Of a stretch of 64,000 bases of DNA, positions 16,653 to 27,170 are shown in pieces. Source of the DNA: Actinomycetaceae bacterium (GTDB lineage: Bacteria; Actinomycetota; Actinomycetes; Actinomycetales; Actinomycetaceae); assembly GCA_030532405.1 (NCBI GenBank), contig JAUNLF010000003.1, positions 186,001 through 250,000 on the forward strand. Reading direction: 5' to 3'. Position numbers and translations under genes: made by a program. Numbering within the stretch: position 1 is the stretch's first letter; every line of letters begins with the position of its first letter. The notes beneath the pieces were generated by a model. It searched no databases, had not been told where the DNA came from, and worked only from the letters and a program-made list of their open reading frames with translations.

Positions 16653-19526
16653 GTGGCAAATTTGCGTGTACACGAGCTCGCGAAAGAGCTCGGAATCACG
16701 AGTAGAGACCTACTAACGTACCTTAAAGAACACGGAGAATTCGTAAAGTCGGCGTCGTCAACCGTACAGCCGCCCGTAGTTCGTAAGGTAAAAGAAACAC
16801 TCGGCAAAAAGCTAGCTGCCGAGCGTTCCAAGGAAGCCGAAGCCAAGGCTAAGAAAGCGCCTGCAAAACCGGCTAAACCTGCGAAGCCCGCAGGAAAAAC
16901 AGCGGACGCACCCAAACCCGGTGCGCAAAAACCCGAGACTGGTGAAACCGCTGAAAAGGCTAAGCCGAAGAAGCCGGCAAGCCGACCGGTCCCCAGTCCG
17001 GCCGATGTCATTCCGACTCCGGCTGACGTTTTGAAGGCCAAGAAAACTTCTAACAAGAAGGCTGAAGAGCACGCGCAAGACTCTGGCAAGCACGAGCAGT
17101 CCAGCAGTGCTCCCAAGCCTTCCGACCGCGCACCCCGCCCGGGACCGCGCCCCGGCCCGCGTCCGGGTAACAACCCGTTCGCGGCGAAGCAGGGCATGCC
17201 TCGCCCCGGCGGCCGATCCGGCGAATCCGGTGGCCCGCGTCCAGGACCGCGCCCCGGCCCGCGTCCGGGAAACAACCCGTTCGCATCCAAGCAGGGCATG
17301 CCTCGCCCAGGTGGCGGCTCCGGTGGCCCCGGCCAGCAAGGCAAGCGAGGCGGTCGCGGTCGCGGCCGCGATGGTGCGCAGCAAAACAGGGAACGTTCAC
17401 CGCAAAAACGCGGACCCCGTCCCAACCCGATGATGATGCCCGGCCACACGACCATCGAGAAGGCCGAGCCCGTAAAGGACCGTCCCTCACGCGGCTCACG
17501 TCGCGGTGGAGGCGGCGGCCGTCCCGGTGGTGGCGGCGGCGACTTCCAACAGCGCCCCGCATTCTCCGGGCCCCCGCGCGGAGGTCGCGGCGGACGCGGC
17601 TCCACGCAGGGCGCGTTCGGACGCGGTGACGGCAAGCGCAAGGGCCGCAAGTCCAAGCGCGCAAAGAAGCAAGAGTTCGAGCAACAAAATGCTCCCGTCA
17701 TCGGCGGCGTGCAAATCCCGCGCGGTGACGGCAAGGTCATCCGCATCCGTCAGGGCGCGTCCCTGGCCGACCTCGCGGACAAGATCGACGTCAACCCGGC
17801 TTCGCTCGTCACGGTGCTCATGCACCTTGGCGAGATGGCAACCGCAACCCAGTCCCTAGACGAAGACACCTTCAAACTCCTCGGCGAAGAACTGGGCTAC
17901 GACGTGCAGGTCGTTTCACCCGAAGATGAAGACCGTGAACTCCTAGAGTCCTTCGACATCGACCTTGAGGCCGAAGAGCTTGAGGATGAAGAAAACCTCG
18001 AGCCCCGTCCTCCTGTCGTAACTGTCATGGGCCACGTCGACCACGGTAAAACCAAGCTCCTTGACGCGATCCGTCACACCGACGTCGTTGAAAAGGAACA
18101 CGGCGGCATCACCCAGCACATTGGTGCATACCAGGTGCACGTGGAACACGAGGGCAAGGACCGTCCGATCACGTTCATCGATACGCCCGGTCACGAAGCG
18201 TTCACCGCTATGCGTGCCCGCGGTGCGCAGGTAACTGACATCGCGATCGTTGTAGTTGCAGCCGATGACGGCGTCATGCCGCAGACGGTTGAAGCTATCA
18301 ACCACGCGCAAGCCGCTGACGTACCGATCGTGGTTGCGGTTAACAAGGTTGATAAGCCGACCGCTAACCCGGACAAGATCCGCCAGCAGTTGACCGAGTA
18401 CAACCTGGTTGCCGAAGAGTACGGTGGCGACGTCATGTTCGTTGACGTTTCCGCTAAACAGCGCAAGGGTATTGGCGAACTACTAGAGGCCGTCCTGCTT
18501 ACCGCGGATGCGGCGCTCGACCTGGAAGCCAACCCCGACACCGATGCTCGCGGCGTTTCGATTGAAGCGAACCTTGACCGCGGTCGCGGTGCTGTTGCAA
18601 CCATGCTTGTCCAGCGCGGAACCCTGTACGTTGGTGACGCCCTCGTTGCCGGCGCGTCCTACGGCCGCGTTCGCGCAATGTTTGACGAGTGGGGTAACGA
18701 GGTCGAGGCTGCCGGGCCGTCACGTCCGGTACAGGTCTTGGGCCTTACCTCCGTGCCGCGCGCAGGTGACTCCTTCCTGGTCGCTCAAGATGACCGCACG
18801 GCCCGTCAGATCGCTGACAAGCGCGAATCTGCTGAGCGTCAAGCCCAGCTGGCTCGCCGCCGCAAGCGCGTCACGCTTGAAGACTTCGACAAGGTCCTCA
18901 AGGAAGGCAAGGTTGACACCCTCAACCTCATCATCAAGGGTGACGTCTCCGGTGCTGTTGAAGCCCTGGAAGACTCGCTACTCAAGATCGATGTGGGCGA
19001 CGAAGTACAGTTGCGCATCATCCACCGCGGTGTCGGTGCGATCACGCAGAACGACGTCAACCTCGCAACCGTCGATGACGCTGTAATCATTGGCTTCAAC
19101 GTTCGTCCGAACGAGCAGGTCTCGAGCCTCGCCGACGAAGAGGGCGTTGAAATCAAGTACTACACGGTCATCTACCAGGCACTCGAAGAGGTCGAAGCAG
19201 CTCTGAAGGGCATGCTGAAGCCGATCTACGAAGAAGTCCAGCTTGGTACCGCCGAGATTCGCCAGGTGTTCAAGTCCGGCAAGTTCGGCAACATCGCCGG
19301 TTGTATCGTCCGCAAGGGCACGATCAAGCGTGGCACTTCAGCCCGCCTGATCCGCGATGGAGTCGTCGTCAAGGACGAACTCACCATCGAGTCTTTGCGC
19401 CGCGAGAAGGACGACGTCACCGAGGTCCGCGAAGGCTACGAGTGCGGTATGACTCTGGGCTGGAAGGACATCCAAGAAGGCGACACTATTGAAACTTGGG
19501 AGATGCGCGAAAAGCCTCGCGACTAA
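16653..19526 (+). CDS. infB: translation initiation factor IF-2
   Basis: GTPase that places fMet-tRNA on the 30S subunit and promotes subunit joining. Domain order: an N-terminal helical IF2N domain ([19 protein letters not shown]), a long disordered Ala/Lys/Pro then Gly/Arg/Pro region (about 55-345), a second IF2N, the G domain with [16 protein letters not shown] (G1), [10 protein letters not shown] (G2), [10 protein letters not shown] (G3) and [10 protein letters not shown] (G4), then domains II-IV ending with [12 protein letters not shown] and [10 protein letters not shown]. At 957 residues it is normal for actinomycetes. GTG 16653 follows AGGAGAG. Confidence 0.97.
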   Translation: MANLRVHELAKELGITSRDLLTYLKEHGEFVKSASSTVQPPVVRKVKETLGKKLAAERSKEAEAKAKKAPAKPAKPAKPAGKTADAPKPGAQKPETGETAEKAKPKKPASRPVPSPADVIPTPADVLKAKKTSNKKAEEHAQDSGKHEQSSSAPKPSDRAPRPGPRPGPRPGNNPFAAKQGMPRPGGRSGESGGPRPGPRPGPRPGNNPFASKQGMPRPGGGSGGPGQQGKRGGRGRGRDGAQQNRERSPQKRGPRPNPMMMPGHTTIEKAEPVKDRPSRGSRRGGGGGRPGGGGGDFQQRPAFSGPPRGGRGGRGSTQGAFGRGDGKRKGRKSKRAKKQEFEQQNAPVIGGVQIPRGDGKVIRIRQGASLADLADKIDVNPASLVTVLMHLGEMATATQSLDEDTFKLLGEELGYDVQVVSPEDEDRELLESFDIDLEAEELEDEENLEPRPPVVTVMGHVDHGKTKLLDAIRHTDVVEKEHGGITQHIGAYQVHVEHEGKDRPITFIDTPGHEAFTAMRARGAQVTDIAIVVVAADDGVMPQTVEAINHAQAADVPIVVAVNKVDKPTANPDKIRQQLTEYNLVAEEYGGDVMFVDVSAKQRKGIGELLEAVLLTADAALDLEANPDTDARGVSIEANLDRGRGAVATMLVQRGTLYVGDALVAGASYGRVRAMFDEWGNEVEAAGPSRPVQVLGLTSVPRAGDSFLVAQDDRTARQIADKRESAERQAQLARRRKRVTLEDFDKVLKEGKVDTLNLIIKGDVSGAVEALEDSLLKIDVGDEVQLRIIHRGVGAITQNDVNLATVDDAVIIGFNVRPNEQVSSLADEEGVEIKYYTVIYQALEEVEAALKGMLKPIYEEVQLGTAEIRQVFKSGKFGNIAGCIVRKGTIKRGTSARLIRDGVVVKDELTIESLRREKDDVTEVREGYECGMTLGWKDIQEGDTIETWEMREKPRD
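17142..17312 (+). repeat. in-frame 102-bp duplication inside infB
   Basis: Two copies with a 102-bp period (first unit from 17142, second from 17244) encode [13 protein letters not shown] followed by KQGMPRPGG. It lies in the disordered Gly/Pro/Arg region of IF-2 and keeps the frame (34 codons). Confidence 0.8.
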
Positions 19527-19539
19527 CCCACAGTTTTCG

Positions 19540-19567
19540 CCGGCCCCCGCTGAAAAGTGGGGGCCGG
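19540..19567 (+). terminator. hairpin after infB
   Basis: A 9-bp stem (19540-19548 with 19559-19567) with a 10-base loop is followed by TCGTAATTT. It probably ends most infB transcripts or acts as partial terminator before rbfA, 50 bases on. Confidence 0.7.
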
Positions 19568-19616
19568 TCGTAATTTCCGTTAAGTTTAGAAAGTAGAAGT
19601 TTGAAGGGAGACCATC

Positions 19617-20060
19617 ATGGCTGATCAGAACCGCCAGCGAAAGGTTGCCGACCGCATTAAGCAAACTGTTGCAAGTTTGCTTGAGCGCCGAATCAAAGAT
19701 CCGCGACTCGGTTTCGTAACCATTACGGACGTTCGCGTAACCGGCGACCTGCAACACGCTACGATTTTCTACACCGTGCTGGGCTCAGAAAATGAAGCCA
19801 AGGACACGGCTAAGGCGTTGGAATCAGCCAAGGGACTGATCCGCTCGCAGGTTGGTAAAGCACTGGGCATTCGCCTGACCCCAACCATCGAGTTCCAAGC
19901 CGACGCGCTACCGCAGTCCGCCGCGCAACTTGAAGAGGCCCTAATGCGTGCCCGTGAGGCCGATGAACGCATTGCTGAGCAAGCGCGTTCCTCCAAATAC
20001 GCCGGTGACGCGGACCCGTACAAGCGTAGCGAGGACCTCGAAGAGCGTGACGCACAGTAA
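19617..20060 (+). CDS. rbfA: ribosome-binding factor A
   Basis: 30S maturation factor with a single KH-like domain. Conserved [25 protein letters not shown] is present in order, with the [21 protein letters not shown] strand pair and [12 protein letters not shown]. The C-terminal tail is polar and charged. ATG 19617 follows AAGGGAG. Its last 14 bases overlap the proposed truB start, so the two are translationally coupled. Confidence 0.95.
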   Translation: MADQNRQRKVADRIKQTVASLLERRIKDPRLGFVTITDVRVTGDLQHATIFYTVLGSENEAKDTAKALESAKGLIRSQVGKALGIRLTPTIEFQADALPQSAAQLEEALMRAREADERIAEQARSSKYAGDADPYKRSEDLEERDAQ

Positions 20061-21192
20061 GCGCCGCGGCCTTACCGTCCCGCGTTCGACAGTGAGCGCG
20101 CCGGACGGCCTCCTAATCGTTGACAAGCCCGCCGGAGTTACCAGCCACGACGTGGTCGCAGCAATCCGACGCCTGGCCGCAACCCGCAAGGTCGGCCACG
20201 CCGGAACCCTAGATCCGATGGCCACCGGCGTGCTTGTCATCGGCATCGGTAAAGCAACCCGACTGCTCACCCATATTGTTGGCGCCGACAAGGCGTATTC
20301 GGCGACCGTTGCGCTCGGCGCCTCCACCGACACCGATGATGCGGACGGGCAAATCACCGCGAGAGCAGGCCAGCCCGCCCTCATAAACGACGAATTTACG
20401 GCCCGGGTAGACAGTGAAATCGGAAAACTACGCGGCAACATCATGCAGGTTCCAACCACAGTTTCCGCGCTAAAAATTGACGGTCAGCGCGCGCACGAGC
20501 GTCATCGGGCCGGCGAAAAAGTTGAAATCCCCGCCCGACCCGTCACGATTTCGCGCCTGGAGCGAACCGGCCCAATAACGCCCGAAATCGCACGTTTTGA
20601 CGACGAGGACGTGCCTGTGAGCTCGTTTGGTTTGGACGTGGAGTGCTCCTCGGGAACCTACGTGCGCGCGATCGCGCGCGACCTGGGTCAAGCGCTGGGA
20701 ACGGGTGGATTCTTGACCTCGTTGCGCAGGACGCGAGTGGGGAAGTGGACACTCGAAGATGCCGTCACGATCGACCAGCTGGTCGCCCACGTGGAGGCCG
20801 AAAATGCGCGCGCGAACGCAGACGCCCGCGCGGAAAAAGGTGTCCAGATCGGCGGGCGCGCGCAATCCGAGGAAGCCTCAGACGCGGCCGCCAACGAGAA
20901 TGGCGACGCGTCAGTGGGGGACAGCCAGGGAACTTCCGCTACTGACCCGCAAGCCGCGCCAATCCCCGTGATACCGCTCACGCGGGCGTGCACCCAGCAG
21001 TTCGCCAGCCTCGCCCTCGAATATGAAGAAGCCGAAGCACTGCGATACGGAAACGTCACGCGGCTACGTCCGCGCACACCCGACGGCGAAATTACGGCGT
21101 GCCTATGGAACGAGGACGTGCGAGCATTAGTAAGGCGTAAAGGCGATCGGTACGAGCCGGTTGTTGTATTTGCAACCGGGCCACTCGATTAG
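20047..21192 (+). CDS. truB: tRNA pseudouridine(55) synthase
   Basis: Makes pseudouridine 55 in the tRNA T-loop. Catalytic motif [14 protein letters not shown] holds the nucleophilic Asp; [17 protein letters not shown] is motif [16 protein letters not shown] is the N-terminal strand. Between the catalytic domain and the C-terminal RNA-binding part there is an Ala/Glu/Asp-rich insertion (about residues 255-310). I chose GTG 20047 because it overlaps rbfA and has GAGG upstream. GTG 20092 is an alternative; the frame open from 19948 has no homology there. Confidence 0.93.
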   Translation: MTHSKRRGLTVPRSTVSAPDGLLIVDKPAGVTSHDVVAAIRRLAATRKVGHAGTLDPMATGVLVIGIGKATRLLTHIVGADKAYSATVALGASTDTDDADGQITARAGQPALINDEFTARVDSEIGKLRGNIMQVPTTVSALKIDGQRAHERHRAGEKVEIPARPVTISRLERTGPITPEIARFDDEDVPVSSFGLDVECSSGTYVRAIARDLGQALGTGGFLTSLRRTRVGKWTLEDAVTIDQLVAHVEAENARANADARAEKGVQIGGRAQSEEASDAAANENGDASVGDSQGTSATDPQAAPIPVIPLTRACTQQFASLALEYEEAEALRYGNVTRLRPRTPDGEITACLWNEDVRALVRRKGDRYEPVVVFATGPLD

Positions 21193-21223
21193 CGACGATA
21201 TAAGAAATAGGACGGAGTTACAG

Positions 21224-21487
21224 ATGCACAACCCCAAGAACGAACTTGGCTTGCGAGACATCAGCGCGGCGGGCAAGGAGCCCGGCGGCGGATGCGGTTG
21301 CGGCGGCCACGGCCACGGCAACGGAGGCGGCCGCGGACACGGTGGTGGCGGTTGCGGCTGCGGTGGTCACGGCGGTGGACACGGACACGGTCGCAGGCAC
21401 GGAGGCGGCCACGGTGGTGGCGGCTGCGGATGCGGCGGTCACGGCGGCGGACACGGCCACTCCCACGAAGCGCAAGCGCAGGAGTAA
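21224..21487 (+). CDS. His/Cys/Gly-rich small protein, probably metal-binding
   Basis: 87 residues. A short ordinary N-terminus (NELGLRDISAAGKE) is followed by almost pure Gly/His/Cys: the heptad CGCGGHG occurs three times, joined by Gly-His linkers with a few Arg. I count 13 His and 6 Cys, the cysteines always in CGC pairs. Such composition is known from metal-storage or metallochaperone tails (HypB, SlyD types) but no family was recognised. ATG 21224 has GGACGGAG upstream at the right spacing, which supports translation. It sits between truB and ribF in the same direction. Zinc, nickel or copper binding is inference. Confidence 0.7.
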   Translation: MHNPKNELGLRDISAAGKEPGGGCGCGGHGHGNGGGRGHGGGGCGCGGHGGGHGHGRRHGGGHGGGGCGCGGHGGGHGHSHEAQAQE

Positions 21488-21598
21488 AGTTCGAAGTGCC
21501 CGGCGCGCGTAGTGTTGCAACCGTAGCTCTACGCGCGTGGCGGTGCGCATCAGCGTCCAGATTAAACGTTAACTATTTCAAGGAATCGATTACCCAAA

Positions 21599-22591
21599 AT
21601 GGTGATGACCGTATGGCGCGGGTTGGAAGAAGTTCCTTCCAGGCCTCGCACCGTTGCGACAATCGGAAACTTTGACGGCGTCCACCGCGGACACCAGAAG
21701 CTGGCCCGAACCTGCGTGGACCGCGCGCGTGAGCGCGAAGCGATTGCACTTGCAATCACGTTCTACCCGCACCCGGTCCAGGTTCACGCCCCGGAAAAGG
21801 ACCTGCGTTTAATCACAACACTCGAAGACCGGTTGGACGCGCTCGCCGGGTATGGAATCGACGCGACGCTCGTGCTGGAGTACAACGAAAAACTCTACGA
21901 GCAATCCCCGCGCGAGTTCATTGAAAATCTAGTTAAAACTTTTGACGTGATGGGAATTGTCGTTGGCGAGGACGTGAAGTTCGGTAAGGACAACTCCGGC
22001 GACATCGGCACGCTCACCAGCCTGGGTGAAGAGTTCGGTTTCGAAGTATTCGCCCTGCCTGACATTGAGTCCGCGGAGGGCAAGCGCTGGTCGTCCTCGT
22101 GGATTCGCGAACTGCTTGACGAAGGTGACGTGCGCGAAGCGGCCCGCGTACTCGGCCGCCCCCACCGCATTCGCGGCATTGTCCAACACGGCGCGAAACG
22201 CGGCCGTGAAATGGGATTCCCCACCGCAAACCTGGATGAGCGCAGCGACGGCGTGATTCCCGCCGACGGTGTTTACGCCGGCTGGCTGATCCGCCGCGTT
22301 GAAGGCCAACCCGCCGGCGTGTTCATGCCCGCCGCGATCTCGGTGGGCACAAACCCGCAGTTTGATGGCGAAATCCGGACTGTTGAAGCCCACGTTTTGG
22401 GCCGGTCTGACCTGAACCTTTACGGCGAGGAAGTCGCCATTTCGTTCATCGAGCGCCTCCGCGACATGAAGTCGTTTGAGTCCGTGGACGCCCTCTTGGA
22501 ACAAATGGATGACGACATTCGCGACGCGGCGTCCATTCTGGGCGTTGCCGTATCCGGACGCGTAGATCCGGAGTCAGTCACCGCGCGTTAA
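21599..22591 (+). CDS. ribF: bifunctional riboflavin kinase / FAD synthetase
   Basis: Phosphorylates riboflavin to FMN and adenylates FMN to FAD. The N-terminal nucleotidyltransferase has the class motif VATIGNFDGVHRGHQKL, and WSSSWIRELLDEGDV marks its end. The C-terminal kinase has GRPHRIRGIV, GREMGFPTANL and GVYAGWL. 330 residues is normal. The ATG at 21599 has only a distant AAGGA; an alternative ATG lies at 21605. Confidence 0.95.
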   Translation: MVMTVWRGLEEVPSRPRTVATIGNFDGVHRGHQKLARTCVDRAREREAIALAITFYPHPVQVHAPEKDLRLITTLEDRLDALAGYGIDATLVLEYNEKLYEQSPREFIENLVKTFDVMGIVVGEDVKFGKDNSGDIGTLTSLGEEFGFEVFALPDIESAEGKRWSSSWIRELLDEGDVREAARVLGRPHRIRGIVQHGAKRGREMGFPTANLDERSDGVIPADGVYAGWLIRRVEGQPAGVFMPAAISVGTNPQFDGEIRTVEAHVLGRSDLNLYGEEVAISFIERLRDMKSFESVDALLEQMDDDIRDAASILGVAVSGRVDPESVTAR

Positions 22592-22670
22592 ACACCTCAA
22601 GTGGGCAACATCACGTGTGAAAAGATCGCGGTCACGCCGCTAGAGGGCGGGCCTGGCGCGGCCACGTGAT

Positions 22671-22764
22671 AGCCTAACGGATGCCGTCTATCGGCCACGG
22701 ACGCGTTATGCCCGGGTGAACAGGCCCCGGAGCGCCGTGCAACGAGACATGAATAGGAGAACCC
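22671..22764 (+). promoter_or_regulatory. rpsO promoter and leader
   Basis: TAGCCT at 22671-22676 is a possible -10, giving an 80-90-base leader before rpsO. The leader contains a 12-codon ATG frame (22681-22719) and GC-rich inverted segments around 22709-22736. S15 often binds its own mRNA leader in bacteria; whether this one folds for that is untested. Confidence 0.35.
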
Positions 22765-23034
22765 ATGGCGCTTTCTAAGGACGTCAAGGAACAGATCATC
22801 AAAGAGTACGCAACTCACGAGGGCGACACGGGTTCGCCCGAGGTGCAGGTCGCACTGCTAACCCAGCGTATTCGCGACCTCACGGAACACTTTAAGACGC
22901 ACAAGCACGACCACCACTCCCGCCGCGGCCTGATGCTGCTGGTTGGTAAGCGTCGTCGCCTTCTCGGTTACCTCGCGGATGTAGACATTGAGCGCTACCG
23001 TTCGCTGATCTCTCGACTAGGTTTGCGTCGCTAG
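22765..23034 (+). CDS. rpsO: 30S ribosomal protein S15
   Basis: Primary 16S rRNA binding protein of the small-subunit platform. The 89-residue length is exact for the family; [17 protein letters not shown] and [20 protein letters not shown] are the conserved helices, ending in [16 protein letters not shown] 22765 has AGGAGA upstream. The rpsO-pnp order is widely conserved. Confidence 0.98.
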   Translation: MALSKDVKEQIIKEYATHEGDTGSPEVQVALLTQRIRDLTEHFKTHKHDHHSRRGLMLLVGKRRRLLGYLADVDIERYRSLISRLGLRR

Positions 23035-23044
23035 GCTCGTGATC

Positions 23045-23071
23045 GGCCCGACTCCAGATGGAGCCGGGCCT
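23045..23071 (+). terminator. hairpin after rpsO
   Basis: GGCCCG near 23045 pairs with CGGGCC near 23070, with an inner CTCC/GGAG helix, followed by TTCTC. It probably separates rpsO from pnp transcripts. Confidence 0.6.
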
Positions 23072-23101
23072 TCTCGCATTACGGGCCCACCCGGTAAATG
23101 A

Positions 23102-23116
23102 GGGGCGAGTCGCCCC
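23102..23116 (+). other. hairpin in pnp leader
   Basis: GGGGCG and CGCCCC form a perfect 6-bp stem with an AGT loop in the 216-base rpsO-pnp gap. In other bacteria pnp leaders carry an RNase III-cleaved hairpin used for autoregulation; the analogy is inference. Confidence 0.3.
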
Positions 23117-23250
23117 GCACAAGTTGAAGAAAATGGATTGCCCGCCGCCCGCGGTCCTCGGTAGTGGCCTCCGGAGTGAAATAAATCCGTGGGTCTCAAT
23201 CGAAGGCCGAACCGTCGGGCAGTCCCCACAAATGCAAAGGAGACTTCCTC

Positions 23251-25596
23251 ATGATGGAAGGAGATGACATCACCGCAGCCGAAACCGTTATTGATAACGG
23301 TAAGTTCGGCAAACGTGTGATTCGTTTCGAAACGGGCCGTCTAGCCCGTCAGGCAGCCGGTTCTGCCATGGTCTACCTAGATGATGAGACCGCAATCCTG
23401 TCGGCAACCGCCGTTGGAAAGCACCCGAAGGATCAGTTCGATTTCTTCCCCCTAACCGTTGATGTTGAGGAGCGCCAGTACGCTGCCGGCCGTATTCCCG
23501 GTGGTTTCTTCCGCCGCGAAGGTCGTCCCGGTGAGGACGCGATCCTCGCTGCTCGTCTGATCGACCGTCCTCTGCGCCCCGCATTCGTGAAGGGTCTGCG
23601 CAACGAGGTTCAGGTCATCGAGACGATCCTGGCTGTGAACTCGGATGACCCGTACGACGTGCTCGCGATTAACTCCGCTTCACTGTCCACCCAGATTTCC
23701 GGTCTGCCGTTCTCCGGCCCGATCGGCGGCACCCGCCTGGCCCTGATTGACGGCCAGTGGGTTGCATTCCCGCGCTACTCCGAGATGGAACGCTCGACGT
23801 TCAACATCGTTGTTGCCGGCCGCGTCGTTGATGGCGACGTTGCGATCATGATGGTTGAGGCCGGTGGCGGCGACAAGATGATCGACCTCATGGCAAACGG
23901 TGGCACCACTCCGACCGAGGATGTTGTTGCTGACGGTCTGGAGGCCGCTAAGCCGATCATTCGCCAGCTGTGCGAAGCTCAGCTTGAAATCGCGAAGACA
24001 GCGGGTAAGGAAACCGTTGAGTTCCCGCTGTTCCTCGACTTCGAGGACGAGCACTACGAGGCTGTGAAGAAGCTCGTTGAGAAGGATCTGTCCGAGGCCC
24101 TCACGATTGCGGAGAAGCTCAAGCGCGAGGATCGCATCGATGAGATCCAGGACGAGATGCTCGAGAAGCTGGAAGAGGACTTCGAGGACCAGTCCAAGGA
24201 CCTGAAGGCCGCGTTCCGCGCGATCGAGAAGGAACTCATGCGCAACCGCGTCCTAACCGAGGGCGTTCGTATCGACGGTCGCAAGCCCGCCGAGATCCGC
24301 TCCCTGGCTGCTGAGGTTGAGGTTCTGCCGCGCGTTCACGGCTCGGCACTGTTCCAGCGCGGTGAAACCCAGATCATGGGCGTCACCACTTTGAACATGC
24401 TCCGCATGGAGCAGCAGCTGGACAACCTGTCGCCGAACCAGTCCAAGCGCTACATTCACCACTACAACTTCCCGCCGTACTCCACTGGCGAGACCGGCCG
24501 CGTTGGCTCCCCGAAGCGCCGCGAGATCGGCCACGGCGCCCTCGCAGAGCGCGCCCTCGTTCCGGTAATCCCGGCACGCGAAGACTTCCCGTACGCGATC
24601 CGTCAGGTTTCGGAGGCTCTCGGCTCCAACGGCTCGACCTCAATGGGTTCGGTATGTGCATCCACCCTGTCGCTACTGCAGGCTGGCGTGCCGCTACGCG
24701 CACCGGTTGCAGGCATCGCAATGGGCCTTATCACCGGTGAGGTTGACGGCGAGCAGAAGTCCGTTACCCTAACCGACATCCTCGGCATTGAGGACGGCTT
24801 TGGTGACATGGACTTCAAGGTTGCAGGTACCCGCGACTTCATTACCGCCCTACAGCTGGACACCAAGCTGGACGGCATCGACTCGCAGGTGCTGAAGAGC
24901 GCGCTGGCGCAGGCCCGCGAGGCTCGCTTCGCGATCCTAGACCTGATCCACCAGGCGATCCCGGAGCCGGATGAGATGTCCGTACACGCCCCGCGTATCA
25001 TCACCGTTCAGGTTCCTGTAGAGAAGATCGGTGAGGTCATCGGCCCCAAGGGCAAGATGATCAACCAGATCCAGGAAGACACCGGCGCGGACCTCACGAT
25101 TGAGGACGACGGCACGGTTTACATTGGCGCCGAGACCGGCGAGGCCGCTAACGCCGCCCGCGACATGGTCAACGCTATTGCTAACCCGCAGCTTCCCGAG
25201 GTCGGCGAACGCTACGTCGGCACGGTCGTTAAGACCACGTCGTTCGGCGCGTTCATCTCGCTCACCCCGGGCAAGGACGGCCTGCTACACATCAGCCAGG
25301 TTCGCCGCCTAGTTGGTGGAAAGCGTATCGACTCGGTTGACGACGTCGTACAGGTTGGCCAGCAGCTCGAGGTCGAAATCGCTGAGGTTGACGACCGCGG
25401 CAAACTGTCACTGCACGCAGTTGTTGACGAAGAAGCCGAAGCTAACGGCTCCGAGGACGGCGACGAGGGCGAAGACAAGAAGCGCTCCGAGGGTCGCCGC
25501 CGCGGTGGCCGCCGTCGCGATGATGAGGGCAAGGGCGGCGAGCGTCGCCGCAGCCGCTCACGCACGCGTCGCAGCCGCGAGGGTGACGACGAGTAA
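23251..25596 (+). CDS. pnp: polyribonucleotide nucleotidyltransferase (PNPase)
   Basis: Phosphorolytic 3'-5' exoribonuclease and degradosome enzyme. Two RNase PH domains flank a helical domain (first with [14 protein letters not shown], second with the active-site block around [22 protein letters not shown] and DMDFKVAGT), followed by KH ([13 protein letters not shown]) and S1 ([13 protein letters not shown]) domains. The C-terminal 40 residues are strongly Arg-rich ([20 protein letters not shown]), probably an RNA-binding tail. 781 residues. ATG 23251 or the adjacent ATG 23254 follows AAAGGAG. Confidence 0.97.
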   Translation: MMEGDDITAAETVIDNGKFGKRVIRFETGRLARQAAGSAMVYLDDETAILSATAVGKHPKDQFDFFPLTVDVEERQYAAGRIPGGFFRREGRPGEDAILAARLIDRPLRPAFVKGLRNEVQVIETILAVNSDDPYDVLAINSASLSTQISGLPFSGPIGGTRLALIDGQWVAFPRYSEMERSTFNIVVAGRVVDGDVAIMMVEAGGGDKMIDLMANGGTTPTEDVVADGLEAAKPIIRQLCEAQLEIAKTAGKETVEFPLFLDFEDEHYEAVKKLVEKDLSEALTIAEKLKREDRIDEIQDEMLEKLEEDFEDQSKDLKAAFRAIEKELMRNRVLTEGVRIDGRKPAEIRSLAAEVEVLPRVHGSALFQRGETQIMGVTTLNMLRMEQQLDNLSPNQSKRYIHHYNFPPYSTGETGRVGSPKRREIGHGALAERALVPVIPAREDFPYAIRQVSEALGSNGSTSMGSVCASTLSLLQAGVPLRAPVAGIAMGLITGEVDGEQKSVTLTDILGIEDGFGDMDFKVAGTRDFITALQLDTKLDGIDSQVLKSALAQAREARFAILDLIHQAIPEPDEMSVHAPRIITVQVPVEKIGEVIGPKGKMINQIQEDTGADLTIEDDGTVYIGAETGEAANAARDMVNAIANPQLPEVGERYVGTVVKTTSFGAFISLTPGKDGLLHISQVRRLVGGKRIDSVDDVVQVGQQLEVEIAEVDDRGKLSLHAVVDEEAEANGSEDGDEGEDKKRSEGRRRGGRRRDDEGKGGERRRSRSRTRRSREGDDE

Positions 25597-25629
25597 CGAA
25601 CCGCGATAAGCACTGCTAAATAGAGCAAC

Positions 25630-25665
25630 ACCGGGGAGGGCGCCACGCCCTCCCCGGTATTTCAA
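25630..25665 (+). terminator. pnp terminator
   Basis: A perfect 13-bp GC-rich stem (25630-25642 with 25646-25658) with a CCA loop is followed by ATTTCAATTT. It ends the pnp transcript. Confidence 0.85.
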
Positions 25666-25800
25666 TTTCAACCGGCAAACCTGTCGAATGAATGCGCAAA
25701 TGCGGCACTGCACCAACTTTTTTGCCGTGCCTGCCAGGCGGCTTTAAACACGGCGTTTAACCCGGCGAAGGTCGATGAGGTAAACCGGGGCAAGTAGCGT

Positions 25801-25806
25801 TACAAT
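25801..25806 (+). promoter_or_regulatory. -10 element TACAAT before M16 peptidase
   Basis: TACAAT, seven bases, then ATG 25814. The hexamer itself overlaps the upstream ATG at 25805, which argues for the second ATG as the real, leaderless start. Confidence 0.55.
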
Positions 25807-25813
25807 GGCGCGG

Positions 25814-27145
25814 ATGCTTGAAATTTCAGAACTCCCGCTGGTCCCGTCAACTGATGCGAACGCGTCGATGACGCTGTTAGACGATGAAACCCTAATCCGC
25901 CGCACCGTGTTGCCTGGCGGCGTGCGCGTGTTGTCGCAGCAAGTGCCCGCGCAACGCTCCGTGTCACTGTCCGTGTGGTCCCCGGTCGGGTCACGCGACG
26001 AGGCCGAAGCGGAGGCCGGCAGCGCCCACTTCCTGGAACACCTGCTTTTCAAGGGCACCAAGACCCGCACCGCGCAGGACATTGCGCATTCATTTGACGA
26101 GGTCGGTGGCGAATCCAACGCGGGCACCACCAAGGAGTTCACCTACTACTGGGCTAGGATCCTGCGCGAAGACATGCCGATGGCGGTAACCGTGCTAATG
26201 GATATGCTCACGTCCTCGATACTGGATAAGGACGAGTTTGAACGCGAACGCGGCGTCATTTTGGACGAGCTCGCGATGGGCAATGACGACCCGATGGAGG
26301 TCGTTCACGAAAACTTTTCCCTCGCGGTATTTGGTGAGCACCCGCTGGGCCGCCCGATTGGCGGAAGCGTTGAGACGGTGTCGGCCACGCCGCGCGAAAG
26401 CGTGATGGGGTATTACCGCGATAAGTACCGGTCGGACTCGCTCGTGGTAGTTGCAGCCGGCGCGGTTGACCACGATGAGCTGTGCGACCTGGTAGCCGCC
26501 TCACTGCAGACCGCGGGATGGTCCGCGGACCCGGGAAAGGCCCCCGAACGTCCGCGTCCGATCGGCGCTACGGGCGAGCTACCGGTGTATGAGTCTCGCG
26601 AGGTTGTAAAGGAAAAGCCGGGGGAGCAGGCCCACCTAATTATCGGAGGGCGCGGCCTCACCGCAAACGATGAGCGCCGCCCCGCAATGTCGGTTCTGCT
26701 TGGCATCCTGGGTGGCTCGATGTCTTCGCGCCTGTTCCAAGAGATCCGCGAGCGCCGCGGCCTGGCCTACACGACTTACGCGTTTGACACGGCTTACACG
26801 GATGCGGGTCACTTTGGGATGTACGCCGGTTGTGCGCCCGCGCACCTGGATACCGTGGAGAAGCTGATGCGTCAGCAGCTTGAGGATCTTGCGGGTGGGG
26901 GAGTTACCCAGCAGGAGATTGAGCGCGTGCAGGGGCAGTTGCGCGGTGGTTTGGCGCTTGGGTTAGAGGACTCGGGGGCGCGCATGAATAGGCTTGGCCG
27001 CGCGGAGGTTATCCATTCGCGTTTCACGCCGCTGGAGATCACGTTGCGCAATATTAATTCGATTACGCGCGACGACGTGGCCACCATGGCGCAGTATTTG
27101 CTTGACCAGCCGCAGTGTAAATCCGTGGTCGTACCGAGCAAGTAA
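25814..27145 (+). CDS. M16 family zinc peptidase (processing-peptidase-like)
   Basis: Zinc metallopeptidase of the pitrilysin/MPP type. The inverted zinc motif HFLEH (in AHFLEHLLFKGT) is followed about 75 residues later by the metal-ligand Glu region FERERGVILDELAM. The second half has the inactive lobe with RRGLAYTTYAFDTAY. About 443 residues, the usual size for the bacterial single-unit form found next to pnp in actinomycetes. Start chosen by the -10 spacing; ATG 25805 adds three residues. The substrate is not known for this family in most bacteria. Confidence 0.9.
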   Translation: MLEISELPLVPSTDANASMTLLDDETLIRRTVLPGGVRVLSQQVPAQRSVSLSVWSPVGSRDEAEAEAGSAHFLEHLLFKGTKTRTAQDIAHSFDEVGGESNAGTTKEFTYYWARILREDMPMAVTVLMDMLTSSILDKDEFERERGVILDELAMGNDDPMEVVHENFSLAVFGEHPLGRPIGGSVETVSATPRESVMGYYRDKYRSDSLVVVAAGAVDHDELCDLVAASLQTAGWSADPGKAPERPRPIGATGELPVYESREVVKEKPGEQAHLIIGGRGLTANDERRPAMSVLLGILGGSMSSRLFQEIRERRGLAYTTYAFDTAYTDAGHFGMYAGCAPAHLDTVEKLMRQQLEDLAGGGVTQQEIERVQGQLRGGLALGLEDSGARMNRLGRAEVIHSRFTPLEITLRNINSITRDDVATMAQYLLDQPQCKSVVVPSK

Positions 27146-27158
27146 ACTTTTTGGCCAC

Positions 27159-27164
27159 TAGAGT
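27159..27164 (+). promoter_or_regulatory. -10 element TAGAGT before dapB
   Basis: TAGAGT, six bases (GGAGGC), then ATG 27171. The spacer also resembles a ribosome-binding site for the second ATG at 27174, so both modes are possible. Confidence 0.5.
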
Positions 27165-27170
27165 GGAGGC

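Noticed and set aside
16433-17746. 437-codon minus-strand frame
   Set aside because: Shadow of infB; Pro/Arg/Gly-rich antisense of a Gly/Pro/Arg-coding region.
21218-21550. 110-codon minus-strand frame opposite the His/Cys protein
   Set aside because: Ala/Thr/Val low complexity is what antisense of Gly/His codons gives; no start signal.
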